This document shows, piece by piece, positions 9,214 through 16,744 of a stretch of DNA of 64,000 nt. The stretch is from Dehalococcoidia bacterium (lineage in GTDB: Bacteria > Chloroflexota > Dehalococcoidia > Lucifugimonadales > GCA-002694895). The translations under genes and the position numbers were made by a program. The notes beneath the pieces were generated by a model, which was not told where the DNA came from, made no database searches, and saw only the letters and a list, made by a program, of their open reading frames with translations. Every line of letters begins with the position of its first letter. Within the stretch, counting starts at the first letter, position 1. Location of the stretch: contig JAPYRX010000002.1 in the NCBI GenBank assembly GCA_029936815.1, positions 111,866 to 175,865 of the forward strand, read 5' to 3'.

Positions 9214-10046
9214 AATAATTTATGCAATCTATCTAAAATAGAACTATTAACTTCTAATTCAAAACTATCTACTTTATAAGATGAAGTAGCTGTTATTCCG
9301 TCTACTCCTCCCGCATCTACAAAGTCTTTAATTAATTTTTCGTCTTCCAAAATAGAAGGTAGGAGGGGTTTGTTTGTAATTTTAGATAATCCTGCAACCA
9401 ATCCATATCCTCCCCAATTTGATGTACTTGCTGGGATTAATATATCTGTTTCAGTAATACATGGAGGATTAGATAATTTTTCAGAGTTTTTTATTATATG
9501 AGTTAAATTACCCATACCAATTTCGTTTCCACCATCTCCTATTCCTATACTAGGAATATTATGATTAAGCAAAAGGTCAGCTTTAGAGTTAAATTCCCCG
9601 ATTTTTTTACCTCTACTATTGAGGTAGTCACCATTAATTGTAGGGCCACATCTTTCAATTGATATGATTAGGTTAGGATTAATATCTTTAATCATTTTAG
9701 CTGCAGTTATTTTGCTTTCGTTACTATTTTGCATAGGAAAAATTTCAAGCTTATCGTCTCCAGATAGTACTTGCCTTATAGGAGGTTCTGAAAATTCGTC
9801 AGTAACATAAGTTACATCATAATCTAATTTTTTTAGAGCATTCCCAATGGCTATAGCTCCAATTGGGCCGTCTGTTTCAGCAGCTCTAGCAGAAAGAATA
9901 TAAAATCCAGTTAATATAATAACTTTATTTGGGTTTTTCAAGATTAATTCTGCTGCGTCTTCACAAACTGTATCTGAGATATGAGGTAATAACATAGATA
10001 TTCCTCTTTTATCAAGATCTGATATGATATCTTTTATTGTTTCCAT
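9210..10046 (-). CDS. DUF4392 / D-glutamate cyclase-like C-domain protein
   Basis: 278 residues. The sequence resembles the DUF4392 family: an N-terminal ILTGFYILSARAAETDGPIG segment, then SIERCGPTINGDYLNSRG, and GIGDGGNEIGMGN in the middle, all Gly/Asp-rich loops typical of that fold. In the eukaryotic protein DGLUCY, which converts D-glutamate to 5-oxo-D-proline, this domain is fused C-terminally to a DUF1445 domain. Here the DUF1445 gene sits directly upstream, 9 nt away in the same operon, so the pair is a natural two-gene version. The role in D-glutamate removal is inferred from that fusion. Confidence 0.8.
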   Translation of the reverse strand: METIKDIISDLDKRGISMLLPHISDTVCEDAAELILKNPNKVIILTGFYILSARAAETDGPIGAIAIGNALKKLDYDVTYVTDEFSEPPIRQVLSGDDKLEIFPMQNSNESKITAAKMIKDINPNLIISIERCGPTINGDYLNSRGKKIGEFNSKADLLLNHNIPSIGIGDGGNEIGMGNLTHIIKNSEKLSNPPCITETDILIPASTSNWGGYGLVAGLSKITNKPLLPSILEDEKLIKDFVDAGGVDGITATSSYKVDSFELEVNSSILDRLHKLF

Positions 10047-10055
10047 GTTTTCCTC

Positions 10056-10850
10056 CTAAATTACTGCAATTGATTCATCTCTTGTGCTTGTGACAAACAT
10101 ATAACCAGGAGAATGGGTGATCATTATTGGTGGTTTTGATTGTAAAGCAACAGCTTGTGGCGTCACGCCACAAGCCCAAAAGACAGGGATTTCATCCTCT
10201 TTGATTTTTGATTTTTCCCCGAAATCTGGCAAGTTTATGTTTTTAATTCCTATTTCGGATGGATCTCCAATATGTATTGGAGCGCCATGTGTGCCCGGAA
10301 ATCTGCTAGTTACCTGCACCGTTCTAACAAGATTTTCTTTGTTTATAGGCCTCATTGATACAACTGTTGGGCCACTAAATTTACCTGCAGGTTCAGTTTT
10401 GATATTCGTAATATACATGGGAACTGTTGTATCTTGTTCAATGTGTCTTAGAGATATGTCAGCATTTAACATTGCAGTTTCAAAAGTAAAACTACATCCA
10501 ATCAAAAAAGATACTAGATTGTCATTCCAATAATCTATTATATTTTTTGTTTCAGATTTTAATTTCCCATTTTCATATATTCTGTAAAATGCGATATCAG
10601 TTCTTATATCTGCGCCTTTTGCAAGAATTTCAGGCTCAAATTTCCCAGGCTCTAGTACTTCTAGTACTGGGCAAGGTTTTGGATTTCTTTGGCAGAATAG
10701 AAGAAAGTCAAATGCATATTCTTTGGGCAATGTGACCAAATTTGTTTGCAAATAACCAGGCGCAACACCTGCAGTGGATTTTAAATATTCGTCCTTACGT
10801 ACCAAATTCCATAATTCTTTGGGTGTGTTAATTGTTTCTGTAATATTCAT
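10056..10850 (-). CDS. DUF1445 putative hydro-lyase (D-glutamate cyclase N-domain-like)
   Basis: 264 residues, normal for the YcsI/DUF1445 family. Hallmarks: TAGVAPGYLQTNLV near the N-terminus, CPVLEVLEPG, the signature GADIRTDIAFYRIYENG, FLIGCSFTFE with a conserved Cys, SMRPI, and the C-terminal FWACGVTPQAV and THSPGYMFVTSTRDE. Many members are annotated only as putative hydro-lyases. The gene leads a two-gene operon with DUF4392 and is divergent from nuoE across a 227-bp region. See the DUF4392 entry for the combined hypothesis. Confidence 0.88.
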   Translation of the reverse strand: MNITETINTPKELWNLVRKDEYLKSTAGVAPGYLQTNLVTLPKEYAFDFLLFCQRNPKPCPVLEVLEPGKFEPEILAKGADIRTDIAFYRIYENGKLKSETKNIIDYWNDNLVSFLIGCSFTFETAMLNADISLRHIEQDTTVPMYITNIKTEPAGKFSGPTVVSMRPINKENLVRTVQVTSRFPGTHGAPIHIGDPSEIGIKNINLPDFGEKSKIKEDEIPVFWACGVTPQAVALQSKPPIMITHSPGYMFVTSTRDESIAVI

Positions 10851-11077
10851 GTTTACCTCTTAATACAATTGATCAACATTATTACAGTATATCAAACTTC
10901 TAATGCATTTAGATAATTTTATTCTAAAAAAAATTTAATATACGAAAAACTTTTAAATTAGTTCATTTTTTCACAGTTCAGAATAAAGTGAGATATAAAG
11001 GGTGGTAACAAAATCAAACATGTGTGATATTATCCGATTGAAGTAATTAATTATATTTATATTAATTTTATATTTGG
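10851..11077 (+). promoter_or_regulatory. Divergent intergenic region, DUF1445 / nuoE
   Basis: 227 bp of AT-rich sequence between divergent genes. A possible nuo promoter is GTAACA (11005-11010), a 17-nt spacer and TATTAT (11028-11033), four and five matches to consensus, with a leader of about 35 nt before the nuoE ATG. No convincing riboswitch or operator was found. Confidence 0.35.
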
Positions 11078-11542
11078 ATGTTAGAAAAATATACCGATGA
11101 CTATATTTTAAATATCATTGAAAACCAACATTGTAAGACTCATACAATGTTATCATCTTTGCTTACTGTTCAAGATGACATTGGTTATTTGCCTAAAAAT
11201 TCGATAAATGTTGTTGCTGATTTCATGAATGTTTCAACTAATGATGTTTGGGGAGTTGCTTCTTTTTATCTGAATTTTAGATTTGATCCCCCAGGGAAAT
11301 ATAATGTTGAAATATGTTGGGGGCCCACTTGTCATATTGGTGGCGCATCTGAATTACAACAAATAGCACTAGAGAAACTTAATTTAGTTAATCAAGGCGA
11401 CACTGAGGATGGTAAAGTTTCACTCAAATTTAATACATGTTTGGGAGCATGTCCTCAAGCACCTCTGATTAGTGTTAATCATAAATTACATGGAAAAATG
11501 GATGTTAAAAAATTCTCGAAAATATTGGATAAATTAAATTGA
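11078..11542 (+). CDS. nuoE: NuoE-type [2Fe-2S] thioredoxin-like subunit
   Basis: 154 residues, typical of the 24-kDa NuoE/HoxE/FdsG family. An N-terminal helical bundle is followed by the thioredoxin-like domain with four Cys ligands: C-x4-C in EICWGPTCHIGG and C-x3-C in FNTCLGACPQAP. It passes electrons between the FMN subunit and the Fe-S chain. First gene of an apparent operon nuoE-nuoF-fdhA-like-FNR-mutS. The nuoF TTG start overlaps this gene's TGA stop (TTGA). Confidence 0.92.
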   Translation: MLEKYTDDYILNIIENQHCKTHTMLSSLLTVQDDIGYLPKNSINVVADFMNVSTNDVWGVASFYLNFRFDPPGKYNVEICWGPTCHIGGASELQQIALEKLNLVNQGDTEDGKVSLKFNTCLGACPQAPLISVNHKLHGKMDVKKFSKILDKLN

Positions 11543-13272
11543 ACTATGAAATTATAAAAAGTGATAGTGATAAAAAATGGGCAGAGTTAACTAATGGATC
11601 TATTCCTTGGATTAGAATTAGTGATGCAATGTGCTGTGGATCATCTCTTGGATCAGATGAAATCATTGATAATCTAAAAAAATATTCTGCTGAAAATAAA
11701 ATTCAGATAAACATTAGCAGAGTCGGATGCCACGGGATATGCTATGCAGGCACAATAATTGATGTACTTTTCAACGGTAATCCCAGAATCTTTTGGGGGT
11801 ATATAAATCCAAAAAATGTTATAAAGACAATTAATTCATATATACAAAATGGAGAGATTTTAAAAGATAATCTTTTGGGTTCATATGGAGATGAATTAAT
11901 AAAAGGCGTTCCAGATTTCTCAGAATTACCAGGGATAAAATATCAAAAAAGAATTGCTCTTAAAAATTCAGGTAATATTGCCTTTGACGATATTTTCCAA
12001 TATATAGCAAATGATGGTTTTTCGGGCTTGAATAAAGCATTACATTCAATGAAATCTGATGAAGTAATTAGTGAAGTTAAAAACTCCGGGTTAAGAGGTA
12101 GAGGAGGGGCGGCTTTTCCTACAGGAGTTAAATGGAGTTTTATGGCAAACTCGAAAGGCAAGAAGTACATATTATGTAATTGCGAGGAAGGTGATCCAGG
12201 AGCTTTTAATGACAAAGGTATTTTGGAAAGTGATCCATTCACTTTAATAGAAGGAATGATTATTGCTGGATACGCGACTGGGTCAACAAACGGATTTGTA
12301 TTTATCAGGCATGGTCATGAAGGCCCAATTGTACGTACTGAACAAGCAATAAAACAAGCTTATAATAATGGATTATTAGGCGAGAATATTTTAGAATCTG
12401 GCTTTTCTTTTGATATAGAAGTTTCCTTAACTGGGGATTCCTATGTTGCCGGAGAAGAAACTGCTTTGATGGAATCAATAGAGGGTAAAAGCTCGAAACC
12501 ACGATCAAGACCCCCTTTCCCTGCGGCTTATGGTGTTTGGGGTAAGCCAAGTACAATAAATAATGTTAAATCATTATCATATGTAGCTGAAATAATCAGA
12601 AATGGGAGTGATTGGTTTAAATCTACTGGAACGGAAAGTAGTTCTGGGACAGCGATAGTGTGTCTTTCAGGCAATATTGTTAATCCAGGTATGTATGAAG
12701 TAGAGATGGGAGTATCATTGGGAGATGTGATAGAAAAACTTGGAGGAGGAATACCTGATGGTAGAAAATTAAAAATGCTGCAAACAGGAGGCCCTTTAGG
12801 TGGGGTTTTGGGTTCAGATAGTTTAAAGGTGAAGATTGATTTTGATGAGATGGCCAAAGCAGGCGCAATTTTAGGATCTGGAGGAATAATAGTTGTAGAT
12901 GACAGAACTTGCGCTGTTGATTTAACTAAATCATTAGTTGCTTTCTGTCAGTATGAGTCATGTGGAAAATGTTTTCCATGTCGTTTAGGAATGACTCATT
13001 TATTAGAAATAGTAGAAAAAATTTCTAGAGGTGAAGGGCAAATTGAAGATCTTAGCCTTATGAATAAAATTGGAAAAAATATGCAAGCTGGTTCCTTGTG
13101 CGGTCATGGGCAATTAGGATACAACCCTATTAGTTCCGCGTTAAAACATTTTCAAAATGATTTTGAAAAATGTATGAGCGGAGATTGTCCTACGGGGAGT
13201 TGCAAAGAACGAAAAATTGTTTTCCCAATTAATACCAGACCAAATGCTTGGCAAGTTAAGGTAGGTATGTAA
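11539..13272 (+). CDS. nuoF: NuoF/HoxF-type NADH-binding flavoprotein subunit
   Basis: 577 residues from a TTG that overlaps the nuoE stop. An N-terminal thioredoxin-like domain (about 1-105) has CC and GCHGICYAG cysteines, as in HoxF, HydB and FdsB rather than respiratory NuoF. The NADH/FMN core follows: GLRGRGGAAFPTGVKW, NCEEGDPGAFNDKG, and DSYVAGEETALMES. The C-terminal [4Fe-4S] motif is SCGKCFPCRLG with a further Cys in SLCGHGQL. It oxidises NADH or reduces NAD+ and transfers electrons to the FdhA-like subunit. The extra N-terminal domain and the operon partners point to a soluble NAD-linked molybdo- or hydrogenase-type complex, not Complex I. Confidence 0.9.
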   Translation: MNYEIIKSDSDKKWAELTNGSIPWIRISDAMCCGSSLGSDEIIDNLKKYSAENKIQINISRVGCHGICYAGTIIDVLFNGNPRIFWGYINPKNVIKTINSYIQNGEILKDNLLGSYGDELIKGVPDFSELPGIKYQKRIALKNSGNIAFDDIFQYIANDGFSGLNKALHSMKSDEVISEVKNSGLRGRGGAAFPTGVKWSFMANSKGKKYILCNCEEGDPGAFNDKGILESDPFTLIEGMIIAGYATGSTNGFVFIRHGHEGPIVRTEQAIKQAYNNGLLGENILESGFSFDIEVSLTGDSYVAGEETALMESIEGKSSKPRSRPPFPAAYGVWGKPSTINNVKSLSYVAEIIRNGSDWFKSTGTESSSGTAIVCLSGNIVNPGMYEVEMGVSLGDVIEKLGGGIPDGRKLKMLQTGGPLGGVLGSDSLKVKIDFDEMAKAGAILGSGGIIVVDDRTCAVDLTKSLVAFCQYESCGKCFPCRLGMTHLLEIVEKISRGEGQIEDLSLMNKIGKNMQAGSLCGHGQLGYNPISSALKHFQNDFEKCMSGDCPTGSCKERKIVFPINTRPNAWQVKVGM

Positions 13273-15972
13273 ATGATCAAAAAAAACATTGATAAAGTTG
13301 ATATAATTATTGACGGAAAAAAAATAAAGGCAAAAAAAGGTACAAATATTTTACAAGCTGCAATGGATGCAGGTATGTATATTCCTTATTTATGTTATTA
13401 CCCTGGTATGAAGTCTTACGGAGCGTGCAGAATGTGTGTGGTCGATGTTGAAGGCGGAAGGGGAACTCCGGCTTCATGTACTACTCCTGTTACTGATGGT
13501 ATGAAAATAAATACACAGACTGATGAATTAGTTGATTTAAGAAAAGGCATAATGGAACTTCTATTATCAGAACATCCGCATGGATGTTTAACTTGTCATA
13601 GAATTGATTTATGCGGCCCGAGTGATATTTGCTTAAGACACGTATCTGTTAACGATAGATGTATTACTTGCCCAAAGAACGAAAGATGCGAGTTGAAAGA
13701 TACAGTTAGAAGCTTAGATATGGAAATGAATAGCCCGTTGACTTATAACTATAGAGGGGAACATGTAAAAAATGATGACCCACTATGGGACATGGATATG
13801 AATTTGTGTATTGTGTGCGCAAGATGTGTAAGAGTATGCTCAGAGGTAAGAGTTGATAATGCTTTGACTGTCAAAGAAAGAGCAGGAAAAGTAATAATTG
13901 GAACATCTATGGGAGATAGTTTGGTTGACGCAGGTTGTGAGTTTTGCGGAGCCTGTTTAGATGTTTGCCCAACAGGAGCAATTGTTGAGAGAGACTACAA
14001 GTGGGAAAAAGCAGAAAATAAAACCACCTCTATATGTAATTATTGTCCGGTTGGATGCACAATTGATTTGGAAACCAATTCAAAAGACAAATTAATAAGA
14101 ATAGGTAGTAACTTACAAGGACCTACAAACAAAGGGCAAACTTGTTTTAAAGGTAAGTTTGGTTTTGATTTTGTTAATTCAAAATCAAAAATTAAATACG
14201 CAATGGAGAGAAAAAATGAATCTCTATTAAAATCAGATATTTCACATGTTATGAACTCAGTATCTGAATTAATAAAGAAAACTGATCACAATAAATACGC
14301 AATGATAATCGATTCAACTCTAACAAATGAAGATATGTATTTAGCAGCCAAATTTGCATCTGAAATTATAGGTTCAAACAATGTAATTTCCAATGCAGAT
14401 ATTGATAGTAATATGAGATATAAATTAACAGAGATGTTAGGATTTTCAGCTGCTTCAAACCCTGTTCAAGATTTGAAAAACTCAAAATCTTATTTGGTTG
14501 TTTCTGCTAATGCAACAGAAAATCATAACATTCTTTCCTTGCCAATAAAAAAATCAATAGATTCTGGGCAATCACAAATGGTAGTGATTGATCAGAGAGA
14601 AACTGAGCTGACCAAATTTGCTTCTTTATGGTTAAATCCTTATCCAGGATCTGAATCTTATCTTATTGGAGGGATTATAAGAGCAATAATTGATCAATCA
14701 ATAGAAGATAAAAATTTTGTTGATAAAAATTGTAATAATTATTCTGAATTCAGAAAATCAATATGGAAATTTGATTTGATCAAAGTTTCTTCTATAACTG
14801 GAGTTAGTGTTGAAGATATAAATAAAGCAGTAAAGATATTAACTAATGGACCAATGGCCACTATCTATTCTAATGAAACTATAAAATCTGAAAACATAGA
14901 TGAATTAGTTAAATTATTAATTGACTTGAGCCTTATAACTGGCAATATTGGATGTTCAGGAGGAGGTGTTTATCCCATATACAAAGGGTCTAATTCACAG
15001 GGAGCTACAGATTTGGGATTAACTTCTATTGTAGATAACCCAAGTGCTTTAGACAGAATAGATAACAGAGCTATGTCTTTTGCAAAGATACTTGATTTAA
15101 TTAACAATAATCATATTGAGGTATTACATTTAGTTGGTGATTTTGTTGAATCTTATAATGACAAATTATTTGAAATAATTAATTCTTCCCAAAATAAGAT
15201 TAAAGTTATATCTCATAAATCAATGATAAATAATAATAGAAATGAAGTGTCAGATTTCATATTGCCATCTACAACATTTGCTGAATCTGAGGGAACTAAA
15301 ACAAATATAGAAAGAAGAATTCAACTATCAAAAATGGCTATCAAACCTAAAAATGATCAAATGCAGATTTGGAAATCTATTCAAACATTATCAAATCATT
15401 TTGATGCTAAAAATTTCAGATATAGTAAAGTCGAAAAAGTTTTTGACGATATATCTAAAAATGTAAAACTTTACAAAAAGTTTAATTATAAATATATATC
15501 TAAAAATCAAAATTCAACTTGGCCTATAAATGAAAGTAATCTAACTAATATTTTGTATTCTAATAAGAAAAATGCTAATGACGAAAAATTTAATTTGATT
15601 ATTTCTGATTTGCAAGATTCAATTGAGAAAAATTATGTTTATTTAGCACATGGCAGAGTTTTAAACAAATCTATATTTAATATATCTTTAAGGGAAAAAG
15701 ACGAGTCTGATAGACAAATGGTTTATAATTTGTCTATACATCCAGATGACGCTATTAAACGTAAATTAAAACAGAACCAAAAAATCAAACTTGTCTCAAA
15801 AAATCAAAAACCAATTGAATGTATTGTTAAAACAAATGGAAAATCTCAAAATGTTTTTAATATAACAACTTTATTTGGGCACATGATCCAATCCTTAGAC
15901 GAATCGAAATCTGATTTGAAATATCATACTGTACCTGATTTAGAAATTATTCCTGTAGAAATTGAAAAATAG
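13273..15972 (+). CDS. FdhA/NuoG-like Fe-S and molybdopterin-domain subunit lacking the usual Mo-ligand Cys/Sec
   Basis: 899 residues. Order: an N-terminal [2Fe-2S] ferredoxin domain (YLCYYPGMKSYGACRMC), a His-Cys3 cluster motif (EHPHGCLTC), two [4Fe-4S] motifs (CIVCARCVRVC and CEFCGACLDVC), an FdhA-type [4Fe-4S] site (CNYCPVGC, later TCFKGKFG), then the bis-MGD oxidoreductase fold and a C-terminal cofactor domain. This is the architecture of NAD-dependent formate dehydrogenase alpha subunits. However, where FdhA has N-N-V-D-H-C-A-R-L-(C/U)-H-S, this protein has NNVISNADIDSN: the metal-ligand Cys/Sec aligns with Asp378 and the catalytic His is Ser. Formate dehydrogenase activity is therefore doubtful; another substrate or a purely electron-transfer role is possible. 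Confidence 0.85.
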   Translation: MIKKNIDKVDIIIDGKKIKAKKGTNILQAAMDAGMYIPYLCYYPGMKSYGACRMCVVDVEGGRGTPASCTTPVTDGMKINTQTDELVDLRKGIMELLLSEHPHGCLTCHRIDLCGPSDICLRHVSVNDRCITCPKNERCELKDTVRSLDMEMNSPLTYNYRGEHVKNDDPLWDMDMNLCIVCARCVRVCSEVRVDNALTVKERAGKVIIGTSMGDSLVDAGCEFCGACLDVCPTGAIVERDYKWEKAENKTTSICNYCPVGCTIDLETNSKDKLIRIGSNLQGPTNKGQTCFKGKFGFDFVNSKSKIKYAMERKNESLLKSDISHVMNSVSELIKKTDHNKYAMIIDSTLTNEDMYLAAKFASEIIGSNNVISNADIDSNMRYKLTEMLGFSAASNPVQDLKNSKSYLVVSANATENHNILSLPIKKSIDSGQSQMVVIDQRETELTKFASLWLNPYPGSESYLIGGIIRAIIDQSIEDKNFVDKNCNNYSEFRKSIWKFDLIKVSSITGVSVEDINKAVKILTNGPMATIYSNETIKSENIDELVKLLIDLSLITGNIGCSGGGVYPIYKGSNSQGATDLGLTSIVDNPSALDRIDNRAMSFAKILDLINNNHIEVLHLVGDFVESYNDKLFEIINSSQNKIKVISHKSMINNNRNEVSDFILPSTTFAESEGTKTNIERRIQLSKMAIKPKNDQMQIWKSIQTLSNHFDAKNFRYSKVEKVFDDISKNVKLYKKFNYKYISKNQNSTWPINESNLTNILYSNKKNANDEKFNLIISDLQDSIEKNYVYLAHGRVLNKSIFNISLREKDESDRQMVYNLSIHPDDAIKRKLKQNQKIKLVSKNQKPIECIVKTNGKSQNVFNITTLFGHMIQSLDESKSDLKYHTVPDLEIIPVEIEK

Positions 15973-16744
15973 AAAATACATACCAATAGCAGATATTTCA
16001 TCTATGAACCAGAATATACAAAACAGGAAAAAACTATTGGAATGCCAAATTGTTGAAAGGCAAAATATTAGTGATTTTATGATCAAACTATGGATTACGA
16101 AACCCACTGATTACTCTTTTAAACCAGGGCAATATTGCACGTTGGGCGTTGAAGGTATTGAAAGAGCCTATTCTATAGCATCGTCTCCTGATGAGGAATA
16201 TATGGAATTATATATTGAATTGGTAGAAGACGAAGGAATATTAACTCCTTTAATATGGGAAATGAGCAAAGGAGATATATTCACATTAAGACCAAAAGCA
16301 AAAGGGATTTTCCAAATCAAAGATCAAACATTGAAAAATTATTTGTTAATTAGTACTGTAACAGGAGTTGTTCCTTATGTTAGTTTTGTAAGATCTTTTA
16401 TGAATGAAAATCAAAACAAAATGAAATTTCATATACTTCAAGGATCTAGTTATTTTGATGAATTTGGATACTTAGAAGAATTACAAGAGATATCTAAAAC
16501 AAATCAAGAACATATAAATTATATTCCAACTATTAGTAGACCAAAAGATAAAAGAAATGAAAATTGGAAAGGAATGACTGGGCGGGTTAACTTGATTGTT
16601 GATCAATACATAAAAGACAATGATTTAAATCCGGAAAATTCCATTGTTTTTGCTTGCGGAAATCCTGATATGATTATTGATATACATAATAATTTAGCTC
16701 AAAATAAGGGTTTTAACGTAATTGAGGAAAGATTTTGGAAATAA
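15962..16744 (+). CDS. Ferredoxin-NAD(P)H reductase-like FAD protein
   Basis: 260 residues from a TTG overlapping the previous stop by 11 nt; an ATG at 16004 is an alternative start. The FAD-binding barrel has the RAYSIASSP motif. The NAD(P) domain shows STVTGVVPYVSF and FACGNPDMI. The C-terminus ERFWK ends in an aromatic-plus-Lys tail like plant-type/Fpr reductases, where the aromatic ring stacks on the flavin. It probably exchanges electrons between NAD(P)H and a ferredoxin or the Fe-S subunit encoded directly upstream. Its place in a nuoEF-FdhA-like operon suggests a second pyridine-nucleotide entry point. Confidence 0.85.
   Translation: MKNRKYIPIADISSMNQNIQNRKKLLECQIVERQNISDFMIKLWITKPTDYSFKPGQYCTLGVEGIERAYSIASSPDEEYMELYIELVEDEGILTPLIWEMSKGDIFTLRPKAKGIFQIKDQTLKNYLLISTVTGVVPYVSFVRSFMNENQNKMKFHILQGSSYFDEFGYLEELQEISKTNQEHINYIPTISRPKDKRNENWKGMTGRVNLIVDQYIKDNDLNPENSIVFACGNPDMIIDIHNNLAQNKGFNVIEERFWK

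Noticed and set aside
10117..10735. Long frames antisense to the DUF1445 gene
   Set aside because: They lie inside a strongly conserved gene on the other strand and have no start signals; the same holds for antisense frames in nuoF, leuC, leuA and plsX.
10981..11077. GGGTGGTAAC upstream of nuoE as a second T-box
   Set aside because: The motif is incomplete and there is no stem I or terminator around it.
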